From positions 61,054 to 125,053 of the IMG/VR virus record IMGVR_UViG_3300024273_002055: a DNA stretch of 64,000 bases; one strand, 5' to 3'. The stretch comes from a virus. This document shows positions 1-8,868 of this stretch, in pieces. Both the position numbers and the translations under genes were made by a program. Below the pieces are notes generated by a model. The model saw only the letters and a program-made list of their open reading frames with translations. It did no database searches and was not told where the DNA came from. Within the stretch, counting starts at the first letter, position 1. Each line of letters starts with the position of its first letter.

Positions 1-382
1 TAACACTTTCTACATCTTGTTCACTCAACGATTGAGAAGCGACCTTTTCAGCTTCCACTTTCTGACCTTCTAAATCTACGACTCTTTGTTGAGCAGAGGA
101 TTCCAGCTCTTTTGTCAAATCCAACTGGTCTTGGGTTATCTTAACTTGTGCATCAGCCATTTTTTTATAGTCGGCACCAGTTGCTGAGGTCTGCACTTGT
201 TTATCCATTTTTAATTTCTCCGTTAGATTCTTTAGACTTTCTTTAGTTTTCTCTAAAGTATCTTTGGATAATTCAATAGCATCTTCTAAACTTGAAACAT
301 TATCAACATTAGCATCAGCTTCAAATAAGTGCGAAGCTGCTTCTTTTAGTATAAATGAGTCTATATCTTTTTTGGTAAACAT
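1..382 (-). CDS. Coiled-coil hypothetical protein, 3' end cut by window edge
   Basis: An open frame starts at ATG 382 and runs off the left edge after about 127 codons, so only the N-terminal part is visible. It reads MFTKKDIDSFILKEAASHLF and is then almost wholly charged and helical, rich in E, K, D and Q with heptad-like leucines (for example TLEKTKESLKNLTEKLK). This predicts a long coiled coil. The N-terminal stretch SFILKEAASHL resembles the short amphipathic helices at the ends of several other proteins in this window. A TATTTATA motif lies 16 bases upstream. No enzymatic motif is visible. A head scaffold, internal head or tail-associated role is possible but unproven. Confidence 0.7.
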   Translation of the reverse strand, partial: MFTKKDIDSFILKEAASHLFEADANVDNVSSLEDAIELSKDTLEKTKESLKNLTEKLKMDKQVQTSATGADYKKMADAQVKITQDQLDLTKELESSAQQRVVDLEGQKVEAEKVASQSLSEQDVESV

Positions 383-398
383 TTTAATTTATTTTTAT

Positions 399-406
399 TA
401 TAAATA
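399..406 (-). promoter_or_regulatory. Putative phage promoter (TATTTATA)
   Basis: The coding strand carries TATTTATA 16 bases before ATG 382. The same motif recurs before many transcription-unit starts in this window. Confidence 0.4.
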
Positions 407-417
407 GTTTACAAAAC

Positions 418-448
418 TAAAAAAGAGCACCTATAAGTACTCTCTTTT
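418..448 (-). terminator. Rho-independent terminator of the small basic gene
   Basis: AAAAGAG at 421-427 pairs with CTCTTTT at 442-448. On the minus strand the hairpin is followed by a short T tract. It lies just after the stop codon of the gene at 459-644. Confidence 0.55.
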
Positions 449-458
449 ATTTATTAGA

Positions 459-644
459 CTATTGTGCGCCCATTAAGCTATCGTAATGGTCTTGCCAAAC
501 CTTCTCTTCCCTTCTCTTCAAGTCCTCTCTTGACTTTGTTTTCTGTTCTAAGTGCTTTTTGGCTACTTTTTTTCTATCTACTTTTTTTTTGCCCTTTTTT
601 GCAGCTATTCTATTTTTTGTTGATTTGTTTTTAACCTTTTTCAT
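459..644 (-). CDS. Small highly basic hypothetical protein
   Basis: A 61-residue protein with about twenty lysines and repeated KK, KKGKKK and KKVAKK clusters in its N-terminal half. It becomes more balanced and helical near the end (EEKVWQDHYDSLMG). The composition suggests binding to nucleic acid or to an acidic partner, such as the very acidic protein encoded just upstream (695-2416). A terminator follows directly, so it is the last gene of its transcript. It has no recognisable family. The start is an ATG with no in-frame alternative upstream. Confidence 0.6.
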   Translation of the reverse strand: MKKVKNKSTKNRIAAKKGKKKVDRKKVAKKHLEQKTKSREDLKRREEKVWQDHYDSLMGAQ

Positions 645-694
645 ATTGCTAAATTTTTTAATAAAATTAAATTATTTTTTAACAAAGTCAACAA

Positions 695-2416
695 TTAAGA
701 CATTCTATTATTGATTTCATCTCTAATTTTAGCTGCTTTTTCATAATTTTCAAACTCTAGAGCAGATGCCAAAGAATCATTAAGCTCATCAATATTCATG
801 TCTGCCACATCTTTTTCTGCCTGTGTATCTTGATTTTCTGGAGCTTCTTCTATCTCAATTCTATTGTCACCATTCTCAATTGCTCTCAATATATCATCGG
901 TGTTATCAGAGCCAGAGTCCACAATATCTTCTGGGCTAGGTGCTTCTCCATTATTATCTTCTTGATATTCCTCTATATCTTCTTCAATCTCTTCTAACAA
1001 CTCCTCTAAAGCAGCTATACCTGCTTGACCATCATGTAGTACTTTGTCCATCAAATCTAAAAACTCATCTGGCTCTAACATTCCTAATTCATAAAGTAAC
1101 GTAGAAACTATGCTATAGTCACTATCTCTATCTTGAACTATATAATCAATAGCATCATGTAGATATTTCCAAATTCTAGGACCTAAAAGTTTCATCCAAT
1201 GCTCCTCTTGATAAGAGTCTGCTCTTCCCAATACTGCTTTTTGCATTTTCGGAGTCATATTCTCTAAACTATATGCAAATAAATACTCAACAACAGACTT
1301 TGCTACTTCGTGAAGTAAAATAGGAAATAAATGAGCGGAAGCTTTTGCGCCAGTTACAGGTCTAGCATTTTCTTCTTCATCATTTTCCCCTTCTTCATTA
1401 TCATTATCTCCGTCTTCTTCGTCTCCAAATTTCAATTCGGACTTACCCATATTAGTTCTCATACCAGTTTCTTTTGGGTCAAAACTCCAGGTCATCAACT
1501 CAACTGTTGGCATAATTTCCATATATAAAGCAAACAACTCAGGGTCAATTGCTTCTATTTCATTTCTTAAATCAGATATAGTTTTGTGACTTCTGTATCC
1601 AGCACCCATTGCTAGTGCATTTTGCATAAATCTTTTATCTAAATTTTTCTTTAATTGCTCCTGTTCTTCAGCCGTAAAATCATCTTCTATAGTCTGTTCT
1701 AGTTGCTGTTGCAAATCTTGGCCAGAGTCGTCTTCCATGTCCATGTCTGGTCCATTTTCAAGAGGTTTTAAATCAGCTTCTATCTTTTGCATTATTCTAT
1801 CTTCTACACCAAAAGTTCTCTTAACTATATCTAGAGCCAACCTTTCTAAAGCATCTTTATACCTAGCCTCTAGCATACTAGCCATCATAGTTTTTTGCAT
1901 TATAGTCATAGGATTTATAAGACCAGCTTCTTGCGCATTTCTCAATACTTCATTAAATTCTTCAGTTCCTAATTTTGATAATGTCTTAAAATCTGGTTCT
2001 CCTTTTTGAAATATTTCTATATTTTTAAATGGAGTTTCCTCACTACCTTCTTCTCCAGAAAGTCCAGACTTTATAGTTGGATGTATGTATCTATCTGCTG
2101 AAGCTTCGTCTTCTGGTCTTAATGGAGCTTCATTTATCATCCTTCTATATCTGTTGTACTCTTCTATTTTTTTGTATTTTCTTTCCAATGTATAAACACT
2201 TTCCAACTGAACACCTTCCGCCTTAGGCTTTGGCTTTTCTGATGGGTTAGGGTCTCTATCTGGAATGCCTCTTCTTTTTTTCTTTTGCTTTCCCGTATCT
2301 ATGTCGGTGTCAGTATCTGTATCTGGATTAGCCACTTCTGATTCTTCCATCCCTTTTTCCATTAGACGTTTAGCTATAGCTTCTCTTAAAAGTTTCTTTA
2401 AATCTTTTTTACTCAT
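695..2416 (-). CDS. Acidic protein with C-terminal UVR-like motif
   Basis: A 573-residue, strongly acidic protein that I do not recognise as a whole. It begins with an amphipathic helix ([16 protein letters not shown]), followed by a low-complexity [10 protein letters not shown] and basic-proline linker. Further Asp/Glu-rich tracts lie near residues 225-250 and 330-350. The last 35 residues ([18 protein letters not shown]) match the UVR motif, the short helical hairpin of UvrB, UvrC and McsA used for protein-protein contact. The centre is helical and rich in methionine. Size, acidity and the leading helix would suit a head or scaffold-type virion protein, but function is unknown. A TATTTAT motif lies 31 bases upstream. 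Confidence 0.65.
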   Translation of the reverse strand: MSKKDLKKLLREAIAKRLMEKGMEESEVANPDTDTDTDIDTGKQKKKRRGIPDRDPNPSEKPKPKAEGVQLESVYTLERKYKKIEEYNRYRRMINEAPLRPEDEASADRYIHPTIKSGLSGEEGSEETPFKNIEIFQKGEPDFKTLSKLGTEEFNEVLRNAQEAGLINPMTIMQKTMMASMLEARYKDALERLALDIVKRTFGVEDRIMQKIEADLKPLENGPDMDMEDDSGQDLQQQLEQTIEDDFTAEEQEQLKKNLDKRFMQNALAMGAGYRSHKTISDLRNEIEAIDPELFALYMEIMPTVELMTWSFDPKETGMRTNMGKSELKFGDEEDGDNDNEEGENDEEENARPVTGAKASAHLFPILLHEVAKSVVEYLFAYSLENMTPKMQKAVLGRADSYQEEHWMKLLGPRIWKYLHDAIDYIVQDRDSDYSIVSTLLYELGMLEPDEFLDLMDKVLHDGQAGIAALEELLEEIEEDIEEYQEDNNGEAPSPEDIVDSGSDNTDDILRAIENGDNRIEIEEAPENQDTQAEKDVADMNIDELNDSLASALEFENYEKAAKIRDEINNRMS

Positions 2417-2447
2417 TTTTATTTGTTTAATATAAAATATTACTATA

Positions 2448-2454
2448 ATAAATA
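2448..2454 (-). promoter_or_regulatory. Putative phage promoter (TATTTAT)
   Basis: TATTTAT lies 31 bases before ATG 2416, within ATATTTATTATAGTA. The identical 15-mer occurs before the gene at 18214-18525, which argues for a real, extended site. Confidence 0.5.
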
Positions 2455-2460
2455 TGTTTT

Positions 2461-2497
2461 AAAAAACAAAAAGCCCTCTACTTAAAGAAGGCTTTTT
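2461..2497 (-). terminator. Rho-independent terminator of nrdA
   Basis: AAAAAGCCCTCT (2468-2479) pairs with AGAAGGCTTTTT (2486-2497) with one mismatch around a six-base loop. On the minus strand it is followed by a T tract from the A run at 2461-2472. It lies 24 bases past the nrdA stop codon. Confidence 0.8.
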
Positions 2498-2521
2498 ATC
2501 TTTTGTTTTAAATGATAATTA

Positions 2522-5179
2522 TTAACTTCCGCAAGCTTCACAATTTTCTGGATTATCTAGGCTGCAAGCCATTTGAGACATTGCATCAGCCTCTTCTTCT
2601 GACATGTCTGTAGAAGAATTGGGCAACACAACTTCAGAAATAGATGCTGAAGGCTGAAGCCTTCCGTCACTATCTACTTTTTCAACAACTTTAATTTCAG
2701 GCATGATTTCAGTTATTACTTCTGATTTTGTGTCTGAATTTTCAGTTTTAACTTTAGGCTTTTCCTTTAAAGAATTTACATCTGTACCTAATGATTTTCT
2801 AGCTTCTGACTTTGCATTACTCCTTAAATAATACATTCCTGTCTTTAAGCCTTTAGACCACCCATAAAATAATGCTTTATTTATCTTTGCAACATTTGCA
2901 TCTCTTATGAATAGATTCATAGATTGCGATTGGTCTATGAATGCAGCTCTATCTGCAGACATGTCTATGAGGTTGCTGGCCTTCATTTCCCAAACGGTTT
3001 TGTAGGTCAACTTAATGTCTTCTGGAATTTCTGAAATAGTTTGAATAGAACCATTGTTTTGAATCATTTTTATTCTGACTTCATCATTCCATAAGTTTAA
3101 GTTTATTAAATCTTCAACCAAATGTCTGTTAACTAAAACAAATTCTCCTGACAAAACATTTCTCTTATATAAGTTGTTTGTAAAAGGTTCAAAACATTCA
3201 TTGTTTCCCAATATTTGAGCAGTAGATGCGGTTGGCATTGGAGCTACAAGTAGTGAGTTTCTTACGCCATATCTTATTACAGACTTTTTCAACTTAGACC
3301 AATTCCATAACCCAGATAAATCACCCTCTTCAATTCCCCACATATCATACTGAAAAATGCCCTTAGAAACAGGAGACCCTTTAAAGGATGAATATGCACC
3401 AGAAGTTTCGGGTGTTTGTGAGTTTACTAAAACCTCTTCTTTGTGTAATGATTTTGATATGTCATTTGAAGCTGTCATAGCTGCAAAGTATATTGTTTCA
3501 AATATATCTTTATTTAACTTTTTAGCCGCATCTGACTCAAAAGGCATGCCCATTAGAGCAAAAGTATCTGCCAAACCTTGAACTCCTAAACCTATAGGTC
3601 TATGTCTCATGTTTGAATTTCTAGCTTCTTTAGTGGGATACCAATTTACATCTATAACTTTATTTAAATTTAAAGTGGCTTGATATGTAACATCGTAAAG
3701 CTTTTGAAAATCATAATTTCTAAGCGTCTTATCTTTAGATTTAACCTTTCCAGTTGGAATTTCTACCATTTTAGGAAGGGCTATAGAAGCTAAATTACAT
3801 ACTGCAGTTTCATCCGGGGTGCTTACCTCCATGATTTCTGTACACAAATTAGAAGACTTGATTACACCTATATTTTTTTGATTGCTTTTTTTGTTTGCAG
3901 AGTCTTTATACAAAATGTAGGGAGTACCAGTCTCTATTTGAGCCTCTAAAATATGTCCCCACAACTCTCTAGCTTTCATTACTTTTTTGCCCCTACCTTC
4001 TGATTCATACTTTTCGTATAATTCAGTAAACGCCAAACTAACTTCTGATTCATTTAAAATTTCTCCATCTTTATTGTATTCAGGACACACATCATACACA
4101 TCAGACAATCCAGGACACTCATTTGGACACATTAAAGTCCAATTACCGTCATCTCTTACTCTTTGCATAAACAAGTCAGGAGTCCATAGTGCCAAAAATA
4201 AATCTCTTGCTCGCTCCTCTTCTTTACCGTGATTCTTTCTTAAGTCAATAAAACTTTCTACATCAAAATGCCAAGGCTCTAAATATATAGCAAAAGAACC
4301 TTTTCTCTTTCCTCCTTGATTTATCCACCTAGCAACTTCGTTGTAAGTTTTAAGCATAGGTAACAATCCATCAGAATTACCCCCAGTACCCTTAATGTAA
4401 GAGCCTTTAGACCTAACATTGTGAACATGAAGACCTATGCCGCCAGACCATTTTGATATTTTTGCCACATCTTTTAGAGTGTCAAATAAAGAATCTATAT
4501 CATCACCTTTATTTGCAACTAAAAAGCAAGAAGATAGCTGTGGTTTAGGCGTTCCAGAATTAAACAATGTTGGCGTGGCATGTGTAAATTGTCCTGTAGA
4601 TAATAGTTCATAAGTTTTTTGAACTTCTTTTAAATTATCACCCCATATACCCAATGCCACTCTCATGTACAAATGCTGTGGTGTTTCTACAACCTTTCCA
4701 TTTATCTTTAAAAGATAAGACCTTTCTAATGTTTTAAATCCAAAATACTCAAAATCCAAATCTCTATCATGAATAATCATAGATTCAATTTTTTTATAGT
4801 TTGACTTTACAACGTCCAACAACTCCTCAGAAACTAAAGGGGCATGCTCTTTTGTTTTTGGGTCTACATTGTTATATAGGTCACTGACCGTATCTTTAAA
4901 TGATTTTTTAGTCTCTTTCTTTACTGAAGTCAAGGCTATTCTGGCTGCAAGTATTGAATAGTCAGGATGTATTCTAGTCAAGGATGCAGATGTTTCTGCA
5001 GCTAAAGTGTCTAACTCTCTAGTTGTAACACCATCATAAACTCCTGCAATTACCTTTTTGGCAATCTCCATATAATCAATATAATCTTGGTCTAGTCCAT
5101 ATGTTTGCTTTTTAATTCTAGCTGATATTTTATCGAACTTTACAGCCTCTTCAGAGCCATCTCTTTTTATTACTTTCAT
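2522..5179 (-). CDS. nrdA: Ribonucleoside-diphosphate reductase alpha subunit (class I)
   Basis: An 885-residue large subunit of aerobic ribonucleotide reductase, which reduces NDPs to dNDPs with NrdB. An ATP-cone (residues 1 to about 95, opening MKVIKRDGSEE) gives allosteric control. C218 (SSCFL) and C461 (AVCNLAS) are the active-site redox pair, and NLCTEI at 443-448 carries the catalytic Asn-Cys-Glu triad. The C terminus ends CEACGS, the swinging CxxC (C880, C883) that re-reduces the active site. No intein or frameshift interrupts it. It lies 17 bases downstream of nrdB, in the same direction, and is followed by a strong terminator. The two genes form an operon behind a host-type promoter and supply dNTPs for phage replication. 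Confidence 0.97.
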   Translation of the reverse strand: MKVIKRDGSEEAVKFDKISARIKKQTYGLDQDYIDYMEIAKKVIAGVYDGVTTRELDTLAAETSASLTRIHPDYSILAARIALTSVKKETKKSFKDTVSDLYNNVDPKTKEHAPLVSEELLDVVKSNYKKIESMIIHDRDLDFEYFGFKTLERSYLLKINGKVVETPQHLYMRVALGIWGDNLKEVQKTYELLSTGQFTHATPTLFNSGTPKPQLSSCFLVANKGDDIDSLFDTLKDVAKISKWSGGIGLHVHNVRSKGSYIKGTGGNSDGLLPMLKTYNEVARWINQGGKRKGSFAIYLEPWHFDVESFIDLRKNHGKEEERARDLFLALWTPDLFMQRVRDDGNWTLMCPNECPGLSDVYDVCPEYNKDGEILNESEVSLAFTELYEKYESEGRGKKVMKARELWGHILEAQIETGTPYILYKDSANKKSNQKNIGVIKSSNLCTEIMEVSTPDETAVCNLASIALPKMVEIPTGKVKSKDKTLRNYDFQKLYDVTYQATLNLNKVIDVNWYPTKEARNSNMRHRPIGLGVQGLADTFALMGMPFESDAAKKLNKDIFETIYFAAMTASNDISKSLHKEEVLVNSQTPETSGAYSSFKGSPVSKGIFQYDMWGIEEGDLSGLWNWSKLKKSVIRYGVRNSLLVAPMPTASTAQILGNNECFEPFTNNLYKRNVLSGEFVLVNRHLVEDLINLNLWNDEVRIKMIQNNGSIQTISEIPEDIKLTYKTVWEMKASNLIDMSADRAAFIDQSQSMNLFIRDANVAKINKALFYGWSKGLKTGMYYLRSNAKSEARKSLGTDVNSLKEKPKVKTENSDTKSEVITEIMPEIKVVEKVDSDGRLQPSASISEVVLPNSSTDMSEEEADAMSQMACSLDNPENCEACGS

Positions 5180-5196
5180 CTATTTTTTTTTTAAAA

Positions 5197-6219
5197 TTAA
5201 AACTCGTCATCTCCACCATCGAAACTGATTGTATTTTCTGCAGTATCTCCACCAACTCCAGATTTAGAATAGTCTCCAACTCTTTTTTCGAAAAAGTTTG
5301 TTTTATTTTCCAAGGCTATATTAGACATAAAGTCAAAAGGATTTTTAGCTCCAAACATAGGTTCGCAATTTAAGTCAGACAATAAAACATCAGACACATA
5401 TTCTAAATATTCAGACATCAATTTTGAATTCATACCTATTAAGCTAACTGGTAGCGATTCTGTAATGAACTCTTTTTCTATCTCTAAAGCAGAACCTATT
5501 ATTTCTTTAATTCTTTCTTTAGAAACTTTATTTACAACATGGTTATTGTGTAAGTGAGTGGCAAAATCACAATGCAATGCCTCGTCTCTAGATATTAGCT
5601 CATTAGAGAAGCTAAGACCAGGCATAAGACCTCTACTTTTTAACCAAAAAATAGAACAAAAAGAGCCAGAAAAGAATATCCCTTCTACTGCCGCAAATGC
5701 TATAAGCCTTTCTGCGAAACTATCAGACTCAATCCACTGTAAAGCCCATTCTGCCTTTTTCTTTACAGCAGGTATTGTATCTAAAGCATTAAACAATCTA
5801 TCTTTCTCTTCCTTATTTTTAACATAAGTATCAATAAGTAATGAATATGTCTCAGAATGTATGTTTTCCATTGAAATTTGAAAACCATAGAAAAATTTAG
5901 CTTCAGCATATTGTACTTCGCTCAAAAAATTTTCTGCTAAATTTTCATTAACAATGCCATCTGATGCTGCGAAAAAGGCTAAAACATTTTTTACAAAATA
6001 TCTTTCATTTTCAGTTAACTTCTCCCAATCAACTAAGTCTTGTTGTAAGTCTATTTCTTCAGCAGTCCAAAAGCTTGCTTCTGCTTTTTTGTAAAATTGC
6101 CAAATATCATCATGTTGTATAGGAAAAACCACAAATCTATTAGGGTTATCTTTTAATATATTTTCTTCTGATATATTGTTTTTCATTTCAATTTCTTTTT
6201 CTAACATTTTTTCGTTCAT
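5197..6219 (-). CDS. nrdB: Ribonucleoside-diphosphate reductase beta subunit (R2)
   Basis: A 340-residue R2 subunit that houses the di-iron centre and tyrosyl radical needed by NrdA. The metal ligands are visible: D57 in EEIDL, E88 or nearby in the first helix pair, E118 and H121 in MENIHSETY, the later Glu in AAVEGIFF, and E/H in [11 protein letters not shown]125 (MENIHSETY) is the radical tyrosine. The wording [11 protein letters not shown] and MENIHSE is that of the eukaryote-like R2 group rather than the E. coli type. The C terminus (FDGGDDEF) is the acidic tail that docks on NrdA. It is first in the nrdBA operon, with a TTTG/TATATTTG promoter about 35 bases upstream. Confidence 0.97.
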   Translation of the reverse strand: MNEKMLEKEIEMKNNISEENILKDNPNRFVVFPIQHDDIWQFYKKAEASFWTAEEIDLQQDLVDWEKLTENERYFVKNVLAFFAASDGIVNENLAENFLSEVQYAEAKFFYGFQISMENIHSETYSLLIDTYVKNKEEKDRLFNALDTIPAVKKKAEWALQWIESDSFAERLIAFAAVEGIFFSGSFCSIFWLKSRGLMPGLSFSNELISRDEALHCDFATHLHNNHVVNKVSKERIKEIIGSALEIEKEFITESLPVSLIGMNSKLMSEYLEYVSDVLLSDLNCEPMFGAKNPFDFMSNIALENKTNFFEKRVGDYSKSGVGGDTAENTISFDGGDDEF

Positions 6220-6253
6220 ATTTTAATATTTTTATTTTAACCCTTAATCTACA

Positions 6254-6284
6254 CAAATATAATAATAGTAAATTCTTTACCAAA
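6254..6284 (-). promoter_or_regulatory. Host-type (Bacteroidota) promoter of nrdBA
   Basis: On the minus strand the -33 element TTTG (printed CAAA, 6281-6284) is 19 bases from the -7 element TATATTTG (printed CAAATATA, 6254-6261). This matches the Bacteroidota house-keeping consensus TTTG/TAnnTTTG. The start of transcription would fall near 6247, giving a leader of about 28 bases. Confidence 0.7.
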
Positions 6285-6306
6285 ATTAATTCATACTTTT
6301 TGACAT

Positions 6307-6804
6307 TTAAGTTTGTGATATTTTTTGAATATCTAAACCTGCAATATTTGAGAGCCCATAATTAGACTGATTTACATCTTGCAAAACTCTAATATCCAAG
6401 TTTGAAGTGTCAAAATGTAGGTCAACAGCAAATCCGTCTTCACCATTTCTATTTTTCAATATCATCATCTTAGCTTTGTTTACAGCTTTATCCTCTTCAG
6501 TTCTACCTATCCCCAATATTAAATCAGCAGTTTGTGCCTTACCCAAACTCTCACTAATAACCCTTAAATCAAATTTTGGTGAATTAATAGCCTCTCTATT
6601 TGCTTGAGTTGCTGTCCAAATTGGAACATTTAATTCCATAGCCATAGCTCTAAGAGTTTCGTAAATACTAGTCAAATTATACCTTCTTTCAGAATATTCA
6701 GAAGTGGACTTCATAATGTCTGCATAATCTACAAATATAACATCTGGCTTTATGCCGTGGTCTCTTTCTAAAGATTGCAAGTGAGCTCTCAACGTATTTA
6801 CTGA
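6307..6804 (-). CDS. Replicative DNA helicase, C-terminal part (frameshifted)
   Basis: About 165 residues forming the second half of a gp41/DnaB-like RecA-fold helicase. PDVIFVDYADIM is the Walker B strand. WTATQANREA and ESLGKAQTADLI are the conserved sensor and linker motifs that follow Walker B in DnaB. The frame has no ATG of its own; the earliest start-like codon is TTG 6792. The reading continues that of the gene at 6798-7709 after a -1 shift at 6804 (GCT then TCA-GTA-AAT-ACG), restoring TASVNTLRAHL. It is best seen as the same gene with one base missing rather than a separate gene. Confidence 0.85.
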   Translation of the reverse strand, partial: SVNTLRAHLQSLERDHGIKPDVIFVDYADIMKSTSEYSERRYNLTSIYETLRAMAMELNVPIWTATQANREAINSPKFDLRVISESLGKAQTADLILGIGRTEEDKAVNKAKMMILKNRNGEDGFAVDLHFDTSNLDIRVLQDVNQSNYGLSNIAGLDIQKISQT

Positions 6805-7709
6805 GCTGTACCAGTTGGAAATTCTTTTATAAAAAGTCGTCCCCCTTTATTTTTAATATACTGAGATGTTTCTTTTATTTTGTCAACATATTCAGTAACA
6901 TACTTTAATGGTATGTTATTCAAGGCTGCGTCAAATCTGTGACCTATTTTCTCTTCTTTCATTTCTAAACTATAATAAAGAGCTTTTTTACCATTTAACA
7001 TTGCATTACTAGCTAACCTTACTAATCCCATAGATTTACCACCACCTGTAGGAGCTAATATTATTGCAAGTTCACCACCAGAAAGTCCTCCACCTATAAT
7101 ATTGTCTAACCCCTCCATTGCAGCCACTGGCTCTCTGTTCTCTATTATCAACCTCTTCTCAATATCATCCAGATAGTTATGACCACTACTCTTTGGCTCT
7201 CCCAACTTCAAGCTGTCTCCTATTATAACTGATATGTTATCATAATCTTCAACTTCCCATGCTTTTGCAGCTTTTAAAAGCCCTTTTTTAAGGCCTTGTC
7301 TTTTACAAAATTCTAAAGAAATCTCCTTGACAAACTTCTGGTCGTTGTGCTTATATTTTGAAATTATATCTATTAACTCTATTAGTTGCTCTTGCTGTAT
7401 TCCAACCTCTTTGTACTTAATTAGACTTATTAAAGTTTCATAATTTGGTAAAAAATTATATTTGGCTATATATTTTGACATATGTTGAAACAATATCTTG
7501 TGTTGTATATTGTCAAAATGTTTAGCATATAAAATGTCTAATATTTGCTGTGAAAATTCCTCATCTTCGATAAAACACTTTATTAACTTAGTTTGAAAAA
7601 TAGACTCTTTCATAGCCTCTTTTCTTCCAGAGTAATCATCGACACTATCAAAAGCATCAACTATTTCATTAGTGTTAAAATCTTTTATGTTTTCTTTACT
7701 TTTTTGCAT
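6798..7709 (-). CDS. Replicative DNA helicase, N-terminal part (gp41/DnaB-like)
   Basis: A 303-residue fragment containing the helical N-terminal domain (residues 1 to about 185) and the start of the RecA-like motor. Walker A, APTGGGKSMG, is at about 219-228, and YYSLEMKEEKIGHR matches the DnaB motif 1a. It should unwind DNA at the phage fork as a hexameric 5'-3' helicase. The frame ends at TAA 6798-6800 just after FPTGTAQ, while the -1 frame continues with the expected sequence to 6307. Together the parts give about 468 residues, close to T4 gp41. A TATTTAT motif lies 20 bases upstream. If the stop is genuine, the helicase lacks Walker B and would be dead. Confidence 0.9.
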   Translation of the reverse strand: MQKSKENIKDFNTNEIVDAFDSVDDYSGRKEAMKESIFQTKLIKCFIEDEEFSQQILDILYAKHFDNIQHKILFQHMSKYIAKYNFLPNYETLISLIKYKEVGIQQEQLIELIDIISKYKHNDQKFVKEISLEFCKRQGLKKGLLKAAKAWEVEDYDNISVIIGDSLKLGEPKSSGHNYLDDIEKRLIIENREPVAAMEGLDNIIGGGLSGGELAIILAPTGGGKSMGLVRLASNAMLNGKKALYYSLEMKEEKIGHRFDAALNNIPLKYVTEYVDKIKETSQYIKNKGGRLFIKEFPTGTAQ

Positions 7710-7729
7710 TAATATTTGTTGAAGTGTTA

Positions 7730-7736
7730 ATAAATA
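7730..7736 (-). promoter_or_regulatory. Putative phage promoter (TATTTAT)
   Basis: TATTTAT on the coding strand 20 bases before the helicase start, in the 118-base gap after the exonuclease gene. The rest of that gap holds a weak hairpin near 7795-7818 and nothing else recognisable. Confidence 0.4.
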
Positions 7737-7827
7737 AGTTTTTTTTTAAGTCTTGTTTTTAATTTGTTAAAAGTTTTCTACACCACAAAGCCTAGAAAGT
7801 CTGAAAGGGACTTTTATGGTTTATAAG

Positions 7828-8868
7828 TTACCTTTTTGCTTTATCAATTATCTTAGAAGAGTATTCTTTTTCTTTAGATATCAATCTGTTAAAAGGTCTA
7901 AAAAATAAAGATAAATCATTTTTAAAAATATGCATATTAAAACCATCTTTTATAAATAAATTCATAGCATTATTTATACCTCTCTCCTGTTCTACGGAAG
8001 GCATTATGATTATACAATCCAAAATTTCACTCACGTCATCTATTGCCTTTTGATTGACCATTGGATTTCTCAAATTCATAAGCTCTCTATTCAGTTCAAT
8101 AACTTGTCTTCCATTTATGATTTGCTCATATATTTTTAGAGGCTTTTCCTTATGTTTCTCTTCAGCCTCTTTTATAAGCTCATCTAAAGTATATCTTTCG
8201 TCAAAAAACCTGGGGAAATATGTTTGCATCTTTTTCATTCCGACACCTTTCAATCCTGAAATGCAATCTGAAGTATCACCTTCTATACATTTAGCAAAAA
8301 GGGCATTTTTATGAGTGTATCCAAATATTTCCTTAAAATTATTAACAGTTATTAACTTGCCATCAGAAGGTCTTATTACAGATACGTTTTCATCAATCAA
8401 TTGGTGGAAATCTTTATCACTGCTATATATTAATACATTTTCATTTTTTGACTTATTCTTAACATATAAACCCAATAAATCATCTGCCTCTACATATTCA
8501 ACTTCCACTTGTCTTACACACAATTCTTCAAGGTAGTTTTTTACTTTTATTTTTTGTTTTAAAGTGCTGTATTTATTCTGTTTCTCCTCATCAATTTCAT
8601 CATCTGTAAAATAATACGACTCCTCATCCCAGGACTTATTTCTATTGCTCTTATATAAAGGGTAAATTTTCTGTCTAAAAATTCCTGACATAATACCGTC
8701 CCAAAAAACAACAACCCTATCAGGCATGGTTTTATCCACTATAGACCTTAGGCTATCTAAAAATCCATATGAACCTCCGCAATGTTCACCTTTGGAAAAT
8801 AAGTCTTGCCGTTTCATGAAATTCCTTTTAAGATTCCACTCTCCGTCTATTAAAAGAACTTTTTTCAT
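7828..8868 (-). CDS. 5'-3' exonuclease / flap endonuclease (T4 RNase H-like)
   Basis: A 346-residue FEN-superfamily nuclease, expected to remove RNA primers and 5' flaps during lagging-strand synthesis. The acidic metal-binding motifs appear in the family order: LLIDGE (5-10), the later FWDG, EADDLLG (127-133), SSDKDFHQL (149-157) and GDTSDCISGLKGVG (197-210). The last leads into the helix-3-turn-helix DNA-binding region. Its length is close to T4 Rnh (305 residues), with a longer C-terminal part. It shares one base with uvsX at 8868, indicating translational coupling. It complements the family A polymerase at 10849-12480, which lacks the 5' nuclease domain found in bacterial Pol I. Confidence 0.92.
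   Translation of the reverse strand: MKKVLLIDGEWNLKRNFMKRQDLFSKGEHCGGSYGFLDSLRSIVDKTMPDRVVVFWDGIMSGIFRQKIYPLYKSNRNKSWDEESYYFTDDEIDEEKQNKYSTLKQKIKVKNYLEELCVRQVEVEYVEADDLLGLYVKNKSKNENVLIYSSDKDFHQLIDENVSVIRPSDGKLITVNNFKEIFGYTHKNALFAKCIEGDTSDCISGLKGVGMKKMQTYFPRFFDERYTLDELIKEAEEKHKEKPLKIYEQIINGRQVIELNRELMNLRNPMVNQKAIDDVSEILDCIIIMPSVEQERGINNAMNLFIKDGFNMHIFKNDLSLFFRPFNRLISKEKEYSSKIIDKAKR

Noticed and set aside
2522-5179. Intein or homing insertion in nrdA, as known from other fractured genes
   Set aside because: All catalytic motifs are contiguous and the length is normal, with no Cys-to-HN segment.
6307-6792. An independent short helicase gene starting at TTG 6792
   Set aside because: It has no ATG, and its sequence is the exact continuation of the upstream frame after a one-base shift.
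7795-7818. Hairpin AAAGTC/GACTTT as a terminator of the 5'-3' exonuclease gene
   Set aside because: On the minus strand it is followed by CTAGGC rather than a T tract.
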